DNA of 64,000 nucleotides, from contig NC_058499.1 of assembly GCF_020382885.2 (NCBI RefSeq), positions 22,429,872-22,493,871 of the forward strand, given 5' to 3'. Below are positions 1 through 11,211 of the stretch, piece by piece. The notes beneath the pieces are model-generated. The model searched no databases, was not told the DNA's origin, and was given only the letters and a program-made list of their open reading frames with translations. Position numbers and translations under genes: made by a program. Numbering within the stretch: position 1 is the stretch's first letter; the number at the start of each line of letters is the position of its first letter. The stretch comes from Scatophagus argus. Its lineage: Eukaryota > Chordata > Actinopteri > Scatophagidae.

Positions 1-447
1 AGCCTTTATGACCGTCAGCTACACACAGTTATTTACACTCTGGGCTGTAAATAGCCTTGAATGTGGCTGGGTTGAATGTGGTTGCAATAGAAGGATTTGT
101 CCTACAGTATAGTTCCTTAATTGAAGAATGGCAGCTGATGGTGATGTACTTTGCATATGTTGGCCTGTTTTGTTTTACTTGGTCATTTGAACCTAATAGA
201 CAATGTAATATCACTTCTGTACTTTTTCAGTGCAGCAATGGGAGAAAAGCTGCCTACTAAACCTCTGAAATAGTAAATGGCAAGTTATGGTGTCAGTCAC
301 ATCCTTTAAAGAGCTTTTATTAAATGAAGAAGATGATCCAAAATAAGTCTGTAATAGTGACGTTTAAGGTCAAGTTGGGTTAGAGCTCTCTGATGTGTTG
401 TTCAGTGTCCACAAAGCGTAATGCATTGAAGCACAGCAGAAACAATC

Positions 448-491
448 CCCAAAACATGCACATCAGGTTAATTGGCTACTCTACATTGCCC

Positions 492-560
<69 letters not shown>

Positions 561-690
561 TGTCTTTGTGTGTCAGCCCTGTGATTGACTGGTGACCAGT
601 CCAGGGTGAACCTTGCCTCTCACCCGTAGTCAGCTGGGATAGGCTCCAGCCCCCTCCGTATAAACCGTATAGAAAATGGATGGATGGATT
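448..690 (+). mobile_element. SINE 3' half with ATGGATGG tail
   Basis: From about 448 the sequence reads CAGGTTAATTGGCTACTCTA and then, after a 64-bp TG run, a block containing CAGCTGGGATAGGCTCCAGC, ending in ATGGATGGATGG. This is the 3' body and tail of a very common teleost tRNA-derived SINE whose tail resembles L2-type LINE ends. The TG run occupies the place of the normal short TGTGAGTGTGAATG segment, so the microsatellite grew from inside the SINE. The fragment at 2762 is the matching 5' half of the same family. Confidence 0.6.
496..559. repeat. (TG)n microsatellite
   Basis: Thirty-two uninterrupted TG units inside a SINE body. It creates spurious open frames of alternating Cys/Val on the plus strand and His/Thr on the minus strand. 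Confidence 0.95.
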
Positions 691-2229
691 ATTTTCTCCA
701 TTGATGGACAGATGGTTTGTTAAAATTCTGGAAATACTGAGAAATGCTGTCACAGTTACGCAGAGCCCAAAGTGACACCTTCACATTGTTCATTTTGTCG
801 AACCAACAGTTCAAACCTCAGAATCATCAAAAAAAAATTAAGATTATTAAAATAATTAAAAGCAAAAATAGCTTGAACCACGAAATGTTTTTATATGAAA
901 AATATGAAAAAGTTATTGAAATAATTGCAAATTAATTTTGAAGTAGACACTGGCATGAAAAGAAAATATTCAAATCATACCAGAAATTTGTATTTAAGTA
1001 AGGTGACTGCGTAAATGTACTTAGTTACATCATATACACCACTCACTTCTCCACAGTGGAGGGTGATGGTTGCTTGTTGGCCAGCTGGAACATGGAGAGC
1101 TCCACACCCCAAACATCCCGTTTTAAATGAAGCGACAGTTTGATAACTGGAGACGTTATGCAGACAAAAAAGCTTTGTCGGTGTTTTCATATAAACCTGA
1201 GGGCCCCTGGTCTGTTTATATCAACACAGACTTTTCCAAAGCTTGCAGAGCCCAGCAGCAGCAGCACACCACCACAAGATGTGTGGGAATGAATAAAAAC
1301 AGTGCAGAGAACAAGTTATCCCTCCGGGCACCAAAATCTAAAAAGAGTCACATCTTTTTTTGGGAAATTGCAAAAATGAGTCCTTTGAGCGAAGCATGTG
1401 AATGTAGAGGTACTTTTAATTTCACTAAATGATAAACTTAAAGATAAATTACTTACTCTGTGTGTGTGTGTACATATATATGTACAGTATTACAGTATAT
1501 ATAACACAACTTCATGTATGTGCAGGAGCACTTTACCACTTAAACCTGAACAAAGCAATCTCCTTAGAAGATTATAATAGCTGTTTGAAGAAAGTATACC
1601 AGTGTTTTAAGAATGTGCAACATGCCCGACATTATTCAAGCATCTCAGCTGAATAACTGATGCAGTTTTAGATAGATTGAGTGGGATTTCCATGTCAGCT
1701 ATTCCAAAGTTACTAAAAGGTGACTACACAAAGTTATAACAATCTGACCTCTCCATGCACAATAAATGTTCAAACAATCTGCTTCCGAGCTTTATGGGGT
1801 CATTTCAGCCGAGTTACAAGATAATCAAATCAGAATTAGATTTGTCAAGATCATGATAAAATATATTTATAATTCAGTCCAGTTATTGTAATTTCTATGA
1901 GTGACTGATGACCTGAATGCACCATTTAATAAGCGCCGTGCAGCGGATGTTGGAGTACTCCTTCTTTGTCCTTCAGACATGGGCAAAAAAGGTTGCATTT
2001 TTTGGTCTGAACTTGGAGGACCCTTTGGAACAGGATCAGCTTTGTTGACCCTTTATGACGCATTTGGTTTGGAAAATGCGCACTTCAGCCCCTAAAAAGA
2101 GCCGAGTCGAGCGTAGATCCATGATCATTCACTCCTCTCCTCTTTGTAGCACTGCTGAAGTAAGCTTTTGTATCTCAACACTTTAATGCTTAAAAAGATT
2201 CAGCCTATCTGCATCTCGTGTATATAAAC

Positions 2230-2263
2230 TTGTGTGTGTGTGTGTGTGTGTTTGTGTGTGTGC
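2230..2263. repeat. (TG)n microsatellite, interrupted
   Basis: Two TG blocks broken by TTT near 2251, in the snrk intron. Confidence 0.85.
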
Positions 2264-2761
2264 AAAGTTCATGTCTTTGCTGTCAGCAGGCCACTAATGC
2301 ATGGTGCGAATGTGCGATATTCCCCAGTGAGCAGAGAAAAGTACACTCCCAGCACTCAGTGACTTCTCCTCCCTGTTGCATAACACTTGCCCAGACTGGA
2401 AAGAGTGTGCCTGTGAGCGTGCACGTGAGTGTACGTTGTATGATGAGGACTGAGGGCTTTTGTTTGGACCATCATGAGCATAATGTGGGACAACAGCTGA
2501 CTGTTTTTCACACATGGGACTGCTATGTGTGAGAATCTATGGATAGATGTGGATCTGAATGAACTGCAGTGGATTTTAATTAAATTCTGAAATAGAGTGG
2601 ATGTTGAAAAGTTTCTGTTTGAAAAGGTATTTGCTGATAAGACTGTTTAATGTCCCTGTACCATAAAGTTGCAGACAGTCCAGATTTCTGCCATACAATG
2701 ACTAACTGGATCCTAAAACATCTTGCACATACATGTGTTATTTTGAAGAGTATGAACTTAT

Positions 2762-2892
2762 GGTTGGGTGTAGTGGTTAGCACTGTCGCTTCACAGCAAG
2801 AGGGTTCCAGGTTTCAATCCCGAATCCCAGTCTGGGCCCTTCTGTGTGGAGTTTGCAAGTTTGCTGGTACTCTGGCTTTCTCCCACAATCCC
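2762..2892 (+). mobile_element. tRNA-derived SINE head
   Basis: Reads GTAGTGGTTAGCACTGTCGC, then a degenerate B-box-like stretch, then TGTGTGGAGTTTGCAAGTTT and CTCCCACAATCC. This is the tRNA-related head and early body of the same SINE family as the fragment at 448-690. The 3' end is missing, and a CAAACAAACAAA run follows. Confidence 0.65.
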
Positions 2893-3729
2893 ATAAACAA
2901 ACAAACAAAAAAAAGTCATTCTCACACTGTTCTGATAAATTACCATCTCGGGTTAGTGTGTTAGCATACAAACATTTGCAATGAGCTCCAAACATAGTAC
3001 AGCTGAGACTAGGCATTATATTGACAGTGTGATATGAGACTAGATGAACATTGTTATATTTAGCTATGTCATAAGTGTGAACTGAACTGTCTGTATGGCT
3101 GTTCTGATATTTGTCTTTACCCACTTAGTCATTATATCCACATTACTGATGTTTATTTATCAAACCTGTCATTGTATTCATATTTGTGGAATTGAGATAC
3201 TTCAGTGTGGGCCACAGCAGTGGACTGACTGACTGACATCGAGCTACAGCAAAAGTGAGGTTAATTTAAAAATAAAAAGACAAACTGTGCTGTTGTTCAT
3301 TATAGTTAAACATGGTGAATATATATTAAATATGCACGTGTCAACAGTGTGCAGAAAATACAAGGAACCCTTTTAAAAATGAACACACTGACTGCTAAGA
3401 TTTATGTGTAACTCTGTTTTAACCACTTTTTATAAATGGAGTGCAGTTTCAAAAAACTTCAAAACTAACTGGAATTGTCCTTTAACTGACACATAAAACA
3501 GATGTTGATATTAGCAGAGGCAGCATTTATGAGATACATGACCTGGCTTTAATTCTAGTGTTACGTCAGGGTTAACACACAATGTGAACAGAATGTGCGG
3601 TGTTCCTGTTCCAGTGTTTGGGAAAAACAGAAAAAAAGGAAGAAGAAAAAGATCATTCTCAGAATAGCACAACACCATAACAAGTCCTCTGTTTGTTGTG
3701 GCCTTCAGCCCCCAGCTCCCTCTCCTCTG

Positions 3730-3731
<2 letters not shown>

Positions 3732-3761
<30 letters not shown>
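3732..3761. repeat. (TG)n microsatellite
   Basis: Fifteen TG units in the snrk intron. Confidence 0.9.
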
Positions 3762-3763
<2 letters not shown>

Positions 3764-4100
3764 TCCCTGAACTGGCCAGTGTTTGCCTGGGTCAGGCTGT
3801 TCTGAGTTTGAATGAATCTCCTCTCACCATGTCTGCATGAGGACGAGAGAGGGGGAGGACAGGGGAGGAGAGGAAGGAAAGGGAGGAGAAGGGAAAAGAA
3901 CACACTGTCAGCACTATTGCACCAGGAAGTCTGTGTGTGTGTGTGTAAGAGAGCAAGACTGTGAGGGGTCAAGAGCACCAAGCCCAGCCGTCTGCAGCTT
4001 AGGCCTCACATTTTAGACACATAAAACCGGACATCCAGCTGTCATCCACTTTCCTCTTATATTTTTTCACTCTATTGACAAATTACCATATTTCAAAAGG

Positions 4101-4215
4101 AACAACAGATAAACTCCCCTAAAGGGAAGAAAAAAAACCCCAAAACGTCTTGATCGCCCCCTGCTGGCTGGCTCCAGTACAGGTCATAAACACCTTGCCC
4201 TCAATGATAGCATAT
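4101..4215. repeat. Teleost interspersed repeat with CGCCCCCTGCTGG core
   Basis: The block TTGATCGCCCCCTGCTGGCT followed by GGTCATAAACACCTTGCCCTC resembles a short dispersed repeat that I recall in many fish genomes. The recognition is from memory and unverified. The core also resembles half of a CTCF motif. Confidence 0.35.
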
Positions 4216-4686
4216 AGACATGTCTGTATATTGCTGTAATCTCATCTAGCATTGATATCAGTGCAAAACCAGTCATCATTATAGATGAGTCCTCTTCCTC
4301 CTGCACACTGGGCCCAGGCGCCACCTCTCACTAAACCAAAGTATTAAACCAGAGTATTTCTAGTAGGTGAAAAAAAACACATCCGACACAGACAGTCTCC
4401 TGCTGTGTGCTACATGTGTGAAAGGGAAAATGTGGACAATCCAGGCGTGAAAACATGTAACCTAAATAATGCTGGTTATATTTGACTTGATCCATAGTTG
4501 GTCCTTTTTGCATACAATCTGAAGAAAATAACTTTGACAAAGCGATGTCAAATTCGGAAAGGACAAATATTTTTAAATATCCGTTATGAGGCTCAGAATT
4601 TTAAATGTGATCTGAAAGCAGAGAGATTATAAGCTATTTTTAGCCCTGACATGATCTGCTATTCAAGGCAAATTTTTGTGCTTTCT

Positions 4687-4705
4687 TGTGTGTGTGTGTG
4701 TGTGT
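4687..4705. repeat. (TG)n run abutting the snrk acceptor
   Basis: About nine TG units directly before TTCCAG, the acceptor of the exon at 4711. They replace most of the polypyrimidine tract. Confidence 0.85.
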
Positions 4706-4710
4706 TCCAG

Positions 4711-7700
4711 ATATCTGGTCTCTCGGGGTGATCCTGTACATGTTGGTGTGTGGAGTCCCTCCCTTCCAGGAAACCAACGACAGTGAAACTCTGGTCATGA
4801 TTCTGGACTGTCGCTACTGTGTCCCTGAACATGTCTCAGACGACTGCAGAGAGTGAGTAATGATGAATGACACTCGGGTTAGAACACAGCAATGTTTCCT
4901 CTCTCGCCACATCTGCAAGATACAAAGATTTAATTGTCTTTGCAGGTTTTATTTCTTGATTGTAAATGGATTTAAAAGCTTATTCTCTCACAGAGATTTT
5001 CTCCTGTTAAATAGATGTAGTTGGTCACCCTGACTTAAGAAGCTGCTGACCGTAAACTCAACTCATTAGCGATCGTTTCACTGGATAATTTTTGTGTCCT
5101 AGTTGTTTCAAAAGCTTCTCCACCCTGCTGCAAGTACAGTTCTTTGTAAAACAGTTAATATTGTCTTGGCTTTACATGGTGAGTGAGCATCATATATCAA
5201 ACACTTCATTAAAAACAAACATTTGGATCTTTCAAACATAAACCATGTTTCAGTCTTGTCAGTGGCACACAAACCCCCCAGGAACAAAATACCCTCATGC
5301 ACTCATGTGCCTTCTCACTTCAGTTTCACTCCTCACTCCACCAGCCAAAACACACATAATGTCCTCAGTCTAGAGGGTAAATATCAATAGACCGAATGCG
5401 ATAAAAACCTCAAAACACAGTATTCCAGATAATTTCATAACTCAGTATTGATGTAACAGAGGAAAAATCAATCGAGGAGGTCGGTGGTTGGCAAATCCAA
5501 ATGAAATCTACGCTCAAAAAAACACTGAAACCATTCACATTTATTACATGGTAGCTGTAGGTTTTGGAAATTCTCTTCAGAAGGTATTCGACCATATGAA
5601 AAAGACACACTTCAAAGACTTGTGTTGATTTTAGTCAAATTTATATGCACTTAAATGAATTAATCATGTTTAATTGGTTAATCCATCCATTTACTACTGC
5701 TTATTCAGGTCACGTTCATTTAATGAATTAATTAATCAGCAGGAATTATTCTTATATAATACTGGGAAAAAAATCTTGATAATTCTAGGTCACATTGTCT
5801 TTTATTAGTTTTCAAACGTATTTGACAACTGTGACAGTGAAGCAGCTATTGAACCACATTCTGTGTAGTATTTAAAAAATCTTACATTTCCCTCGTTGAA
5901 CCCTGCAGATACACTGGAGGTAAAATAAGAAATCTAAAGGTTTAGAACAGACCAAAACCTTCGCACAGGTACTGACTGTGTATTCAAAGTGTGATTAATC
6001 TCATTCCCTGTGCATTAGAGCTCCATTGTTGTCCAGTATTCATGATCAGGGGTCCCATTGGTTCTTGAAATCTGTGAAAGTTTGTGAATTTGATAGAAGA
6101 AAATCAAGGCCTTGAATTTAAACACACATGAGTTATTCAAAGTGCTTGAATTTATAATTTATGTCTCATGCTAAAAATTCTCAGTGTTGTAACTAACCTT
6201 TGGCTCTGTGCCAAACAGTGTCTCTTTTGGTCCTTGAGTTTGAGGGACTTGGGCCTGGAAAGTCCCTGAATTTAATGTTTAAGAAGGTCTGAGAATCTGG
6301 TATACCAATGAGCCGCGCTGTTGCGCTCGATTACACACAAGTTAGGACGCCGTGTAATCCATAAAAAAAAATCTGTTTAAGTGCAGAAATTTGTATGGCT
6401 GGCATCAAATTCAAGCATATATTTATCATATTTTTACTTCATCACTGAAGTCAATGAGGTAAAAATATGTTGCATTGTTTCCAATTGAGTATATATCAAA
6501 AAGGATTAGCAAATGATCACATACTGTCCCATTCATGCTTTACACAGCATCACAACTTATGTAGGTTGTACACCCAGGATGGTGAAATTGGCAGTTTAAA
6601 AGGTACATGTCAGGGCTAGTGTGGTTCAGATGCCAACATAAAGACCAAGAGCAGAACAGGTTAGCTGTGAAACACCAGCTTTGTCTGCTCTGAAACTCCT
6701 TGAATGAACGCCTTTATAAACTCTGTGGCTACAAACATGTCCTGGAACATCTGACCAAGCACTTGTCATATGAGTTAGTTTCTCGATCACATGCTGGCAA
6801 GATGTGTGGATATCAGATCTAAATCAGGTCAATCTCTGTGTCAGCTTAGTTGCTGTAGTGACCGATCACAATAAGGTGATGCAAAAATAAAGCAAACTCA
6901 GCTTATGCCTTTTCCATGAAATAATACTAAATACCTGTCTGTCTTTTCCATGTCAGTCTCATCTCCAGGATGCTTCAGAAGGATCCGTCTCGCCGTGCCT
7001 CATTGGAGGAGATCGAGGCTCATCACTGGTTACAGGGCCTGGACAGTGCCCTGCTCAGCCCAGAGGCCCCACCACACTGGCTCTCAGGGGCCCTCTCTCC
7101 CAGCTCTCCTCGCTCAGGGGTGCCTGAGTGTGGGGACTTGCTCGCCGCAAGGCCCACTGCTCAGCAGGCTTTCCCTGGACCTTTGCAGCCCAGCCTCAGC
7201 TTCACACTCCGTCCACCTCCAGCTGAAGAGCCTCCGGTCCCCAAGAACCTTCCTGCACTACAGCAGATCTGTGAGGAAGAAGAAGAAGAGGAGGAAGACG
7301 ATGAGGAAGAGGAGAGGTTGGCGAAAGAGGATGGTTTGGCATCCGTGTTATTAGAGGATCCAGAGAGAGAAGCTGAGGAGATGCTCGATGGAGCAGATCA
7401 TCCAGAGCTCAAGGACGAGAAACAGAAAGAAGAATTAGGAAGCTCGGTGGAGATGATGGAGGAGGAAGAAGAGGAGCAGGAAGAGATGGCAGAGATGAAC
7501 ATAGAAGACAGTGAGTGTGTGATTTCAGACCAGCCAGTCAGTCATGGAAACAAGCCGGTCAGTCAGACACCTGAAGTCCCACCATCGTCTCTGCCTGGTT
7601 TGGGGGTACCGTGCTGTCAGGGGCAGGCTGACACTGTAAGTACAGAGGAAGGAAAGGACGAAGAGACAGAACCCAACAACAATACCAACAAACCTCCTCT

Positions 7701-8040
7701 TCTGCTCCCCGAGTCCTCTGTTCCTTCCATTCCTGCATCCTCAGCCAGGCTCATCCTGAATGAGAAGGAGACTCAAAGGAGAGAAGGAGAACAAGATGAG
7801 AAAACAGAGGATGGAGGAAGAGATGACCTCCCAACAGACAGATCTCATCCCCACAATGCATTGGGGACCCGGGATGAAGCAACCCCCAAGGCGGAGCAGG
7901 GGAAACGGCATAGCATAAAGCTGCGTGAGAGACTTTTTCAGTTCCCTCTGTGTGAGAAAGCTCTGGCCTTCAACATACCGACACACAACAAGCCCAAGAT
8001 CCTGCCGCTGGCTCAGTACAACTGCTGCCATGTGCTGTAA
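4711..8040 (+). CDS. snrk: SNRK-family serine/threonine kinase, C-terminal part (5' end outside window)
   Basis: Two exons are visible: 4711-4852 and 6957-8040, joined through an Asp codon split GA|T across intron 4853-6956. The first exon begins inside the kinase domain (subdomain IX, reading [15 protein letters not shown] after one G from an upstream exon). The second continues [20 protein letters not shown] and a WLQG motif that ends the kinase fold. Both segments match the AMPK-related kinase SNRK closely. About 340 residues follow that are proline-rich, then strongly acidic (Glu runs encoded near 7270-7320 and 7459-7490). The extreme C-terminus reads [12 protein letters not shown]...CCHVL, the signature of the SNRK tail, where human ends LPLCEKTISVNI...CCHVI. 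SNRK is activated by LKB1 and acts in cytosol and nucleus, by family knowledge. The UBA-like segment that follows WLQG in human SNRK is not seen, so this may be a divergent teleost paralogue. The exons for the N-lobe and catalytic loop are not in this window. The stop is TAA at 8038. Confidence 0.9.
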
Positions 8041-8674
8041 GTGAAACAAGTCTGGGTACTGTTTCCTGTGATGTGCTACTCACCTGGGACATGCAGGGCT
8101 GTTTAGCAATGAGCAGGCGGCTGGCTACAGAGCACAAACCTTGTGAAGTGGAAAACCGCCGAGCTCCCTGCTGAGCCTTTCTGCTGCAGAGACTTCAAGG
8201 CACAAGAGCAAAGGTCCTCATCATGTCAACACCGAGTGTACAGGATGAGACGTGTTAAGCTTCAAACCTACAAACACTCAGTTCTAGCATCGTGCTCATG
8301 TAATAAACATTGTGTTAAGCTAGACATGGTGTACAGCACAGTAGTCAGACGTAGTAGAACCTCATGCATTTGCTGCTGTGTACAGGAGCCACCATAGAAT
8401 TGCAGTTACTAGACTGTGTTCAATCTGTAGCTTATAAACAATACTGGACCTACAGGAAGGAAGGAGACTGAAGAAATAAGACTGCAACGGTTTTTATTGA
8501 ATAAGCTATAGTCTGTTTTATTTGTTTAAAAGGTGCCTACATCGTTAAAATGGGTTTCATATTGTACATGGCCACTGTGTCATTTGGGTCCCGACTGTAA
8601 AAGGCTGTAAAAGTCAGAGTCAGCTCTCAGTGAATCTATGAGTTCATATTTTATAATATATGAATAAGAATAAA
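8041..8674 (+). other. snrk: snrk 3' untranslated region
   Basis: This runs from the TAA stop to the canonical AATAAA at 8669-8674. No other open frame or repeat is evident in it. The true cleavage site would be about 10-30 bases further on. Confidence 0.6.
8669..8674 (+). promoter_or_regulatory. snrk: AATAAA polyadenylation signal of snrk
   Basis: The canonical hexamer lies 629 bases after the stop and is the first one on the plus strand downstream of the coding exon. A variant ATTAAA near 9803 could serve a longer transcript. Confidence 0.6.
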
Positions 8675-8795
8675 CCTTGAACCAGCTTCTGCTACAGAGT
8701 AGCACTCATTTCCAGTTCCCTTTGCACAACCTGTTTTTCTCATTGGTTTAAAAGCTCTTGATATAAGCTCTTTAAAGAAAGACTGAGACTGTTAC

Positions 8796-8845
8796 ATGAT
8801 ATGATATGATATGATATGATATGATATGATATGATATGATATGAT
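8796..8845. repeat. (ATGAT)10 pentanucleotide microsatellite
   Basis: Ten perfect copies of ATGAT, just past the snrk polyadenylation signal. Confidence 0.97.
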
Positions 8846-10007
8846 TCTCTTAATCCTAAAGTCTTATTTTATGATAACTTGTCCTAACATGTCTTACAAT
8901 ACTGTTGACAGGATTATTGATTGGGATGCAGGTCTTCCATTGTATTTTGAATTTACTCTTTTTAGCCATATGGAACAGTTGATAATATTTGAACATAACA
9001 TTAACATTTTATTTTGGATGTGCATATATGAAGTTCCTTGATCTTTTTTTTTTTTTTATAAAATAACAAAGATATTAATGAAGAGATATGTGACTTTGTG
9101 CATGTTATTTCTGTTATATTATTGTAATATACCTCCATGTGTCTTGGATCTGACAGGACATTGTTCTTGCGTAACTGTAAGTACCTTGACGTAACCCTCT
9201 GAATGTTGAATTGCACACAGGACGACTACTGGTAGCTTTGTACAAGTAGCATACTGGAACTGATGGATAGATTTGTTGGTCGTTTAGACCAGATGACCCT
9301 CGTGAGATATGTTATTGTGTAAATGGGTCCCTCTCTATGGTATTATCTTACCATATAATGCCGATGTGTGTTTCTATATTTCTTTCTCTCACACACACTG
9401 TATTTTCATTCTTTTTAAAGGAGGAACAAGAAGTGTAAAATTCTGTAAAGTTAAAGAAGGCCAAAGCTGTACAATAAGCTACATCTTCCTCCTGTAGTTG
9501 AGTAAACACAGCTTATTCCTATCAGTGTCTGCAGCTGCATGGGTACAACAAACTGGGTTTTTAACATGCGACCTGGGATCAGACGGTCCCTGCCTATATA
9601 AGGAGCGGATGTCACGTGAAAAATCTGATTATCACTCATATTTCAGCAGCCATGGAAGCATAAAATCGGATGAGGGATAAAATCCCATTATTTGTTCCTG
9701 TGTGACTGTAGGCTGTCTCTCTTTGGTGTGTCTGTGTCTACTGACCTGCATTGTAACTAGGACCACGTCTCTATGGAGCCATGAACTTATTTTTCTGTAT
9801 TTATTAAAGTGGATTCAATCAACAGGATGAATGTGTGTAGTGTGCGTATTTCAAAGAGAATGTGGACAAGCATATGGTACAGTGAAGTTCGACACACCAG
9901 AAGATAGACACCTTCTTCTCAACAAGGCAGAAGTCGTATGTTCCTATTTTTCTGTTTAATACAGGAAAGAGATGTAGGGACGTTATACTGATTCCTCAGT
10001 ATGCTAA
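8846..10007. other. Intergenic, snrk to tRNA-Asp
   Basis: AT-rich sequence with a T14 run near 9045. The short open frames here look like chance. I see no gene. Confidence 0.5.
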
Positions 10008-10079
10008 TCCTCGTTAGTATAGTGGACAGTATCTCCGCCTGTCACGCGGAAGACCGGGGTTCGATTCCCCGACGGGGAG
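10008..10079 (+). tRNA. tRNA-Asp (anticodon GTC)
   Basis: 72 bases fold as a full cloverleaf. The acceptor stem TCCTCGT pairs with ACGGGGA (one T-G wobble). The anticodon arm TCCGC-CTGTCAC-GCGGA has all five pairs and anticodon GTC. The T arm is CGGGG-TTCGATT-CCCCG, with discriminator G. The usual C-G closing pair of the vertebrate anticodon stem is T-A here, a compensated change that argues for function. An A-box-like TTAGTATAGTGG and the B-box GGTTCGATTCC are intact, and a T4 terminator follows at 10088. It is a single gene in the snrk/ano10 gap, not a cluster. Confidence 0.95.
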
Positions 10080-10087
10080 GCATAAAG

Positions 10088-10091
10088 TTTT
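10088..10091 (+). terminator. Pol III T4 terminator of tRNA-Asp
   Basis: TTTT lies nine bases after the tRNA discriminator base, in the normal position for Pol III termination. Confidence 0.7.
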
Positions 10092-10151
10092 GGCAGCCGT
10101 GGCCAAGAGGTTGGAGAAGCCAGTTTGATTCCCCCAGACTGGCAGGAAAAA
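10092..10151 (+). mobile_element. Truncated tRNA-like SINE head
   Basis: GGCAGCCGTGGCCAAGAGGT, then a degenerate B box (GTTTGATTCCCCC) and GGCAGGAAAAA. This matches the head of the complete element at 20411-20747 and lacks the rest. It begins at the terminator of the tRNA-Asp gene. Confidence 0.6.
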
Positions 10152-10156
10152 ATGCA

Positions 10157-10322
10157 ATGTTTCTACAGTAACCCAGAATGAACAAAACAACCACTGCCTC
10201 TAGTGAGGGACTTTCACAATTTCATGATCACTGTAAGGAAGGGTGAGAAAAGGGGTGTTTACTTGGTTGTAATCTACAATCTCACCACTAGAGGCCACTA
10301 AATCCTACACACTGACCTTAAA
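10157..10322. repeat. Teleost interspersed repeat ending CACTAAATCCTACACACTG
   Basis: TTTCTACAGTAACCCAGAAT to CTACACACTGACCTTAA. I recall this block as a dispersed element in many percomorph genomes, often beside coding genes. It has no coding capacity, and its class is unresolved from this copy. Confidence 0.45.
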
Positions 10323-10863
10323 TTAAAAGTACAGAGGTTATCAACAAAATATACTTCATCAATATTAATTAGATACTAAAACATTTTAAGTTCACTGTAC
10401 TGCATTTACATGTAAAATCTTATACTGCGGTATTTTTGTCATCAATTAATCTACTGTTTAATATTTCCTATAGCCTGAAGTGACGTCTTCAGCTGTTTTG
10501 TTCGTTCAACCAAGAGTTCAAATTCAAAAGAGATTCAATTTACTATAAAAAAAAAGACAAAGAAAAGCACAATATTTTTTCTACTGACAGGCTTGACACA
10601 AGGAACGTTTGGTATTTTTGGTCAAAAAATGACTTACTTAATCAATTATCAAATTGCAAATTGACAATTAAACAACCAATCATCTCAGCTCAAGTAAACT
10701 AAAGCAGTCAAATGTAGTGGAATAAAATGCAGAAGTTCTTTGCTCAGAAACACAACAACCAACCATTTTCTTTCTGTGAGTTTATTGTAGGACAACCAGC
10801 AAACATCATCATCTCTGTTTTCAAACTGAAATCCTGATCCTGGGACCAGATTGTCTAACTTCA

Positions 10864-10895
<32 letters not shown>

Positions 10896-11176
10896 AAAGT
10901 CGTGTTTCCATCACTTCTGGGGACATCACACAGACATACATTCATTTCCTAACCCTAACCCTACCACCTCCTAACCATAACAATAAACATTACCTGCCTA
11001 ATCCTAACCCTGACCTTAACCAAACCCTAACCTCAACCTGACCTTATAGCCTTCACCCTAATATTTAATGATTTATGTTGTGGGACTTGCATTTTGTCCC
11101 CAGAAGGGGATAAGGTGAGTCCTTACAACGTGACTGTGGAAACAGAGTTTTGTCCCTACAACTACAGGAATACACG

Positions 11177-11208
<32 letters not shown>
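10864..11208. repeat. Compound repeat: CA runs, inverted flanks and a degenerate TAACCC core
   Basis: A CA run (10864-10889) is followed by GTGTTTCCATCACTTCTGGG, then about 125 bases rich in TAACCCTAACC-like units (10949-11060). Next come TGTCCCCAGAAGGGG and GACTGTGGAAACAGAG (about 11095-11146), and a second CA run (11180-11208). The two flanks are approximate inverted repeats of each other, so the unit is palindromic around the telomere-like core. Confidence 0.6.

Positions 11209-11211
<3 letters not shown>

Larger units (their letters stand above)
1..4710 (+). other. snrk intron sequence (partial)
   Basis: No kinase-like exon is visible before 4711 on the plus strand, so this stretch is read as the 3' part of an snrk intron longer than 4.7 kb. 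It holds two fragments of one SINE family (448-690 and 2762-2892), TG microsatellites (496, 2230, 3732) and a short repeat with a GCCCCCTGCTGG core near 4152. Apart from these I see nothing functional. Confidence 0.6.

Noticed and set aside
481..753. His/Thr-repeat frame
   Set aside because: Pure translation of the (TG)n run inside a SINE.
10092..10151. Second tRNA gene beside tRNA-Asp
   Set aside because: It has a degenerate B box and cannot form a full cloverleaf; it matches the SINE head at 20411.
10949..11060. Telomere fusion site
   Set aside because: The TAACCC units are degenerate and framed by inverted repeats, more like a dispersed element than a true telomeric array.
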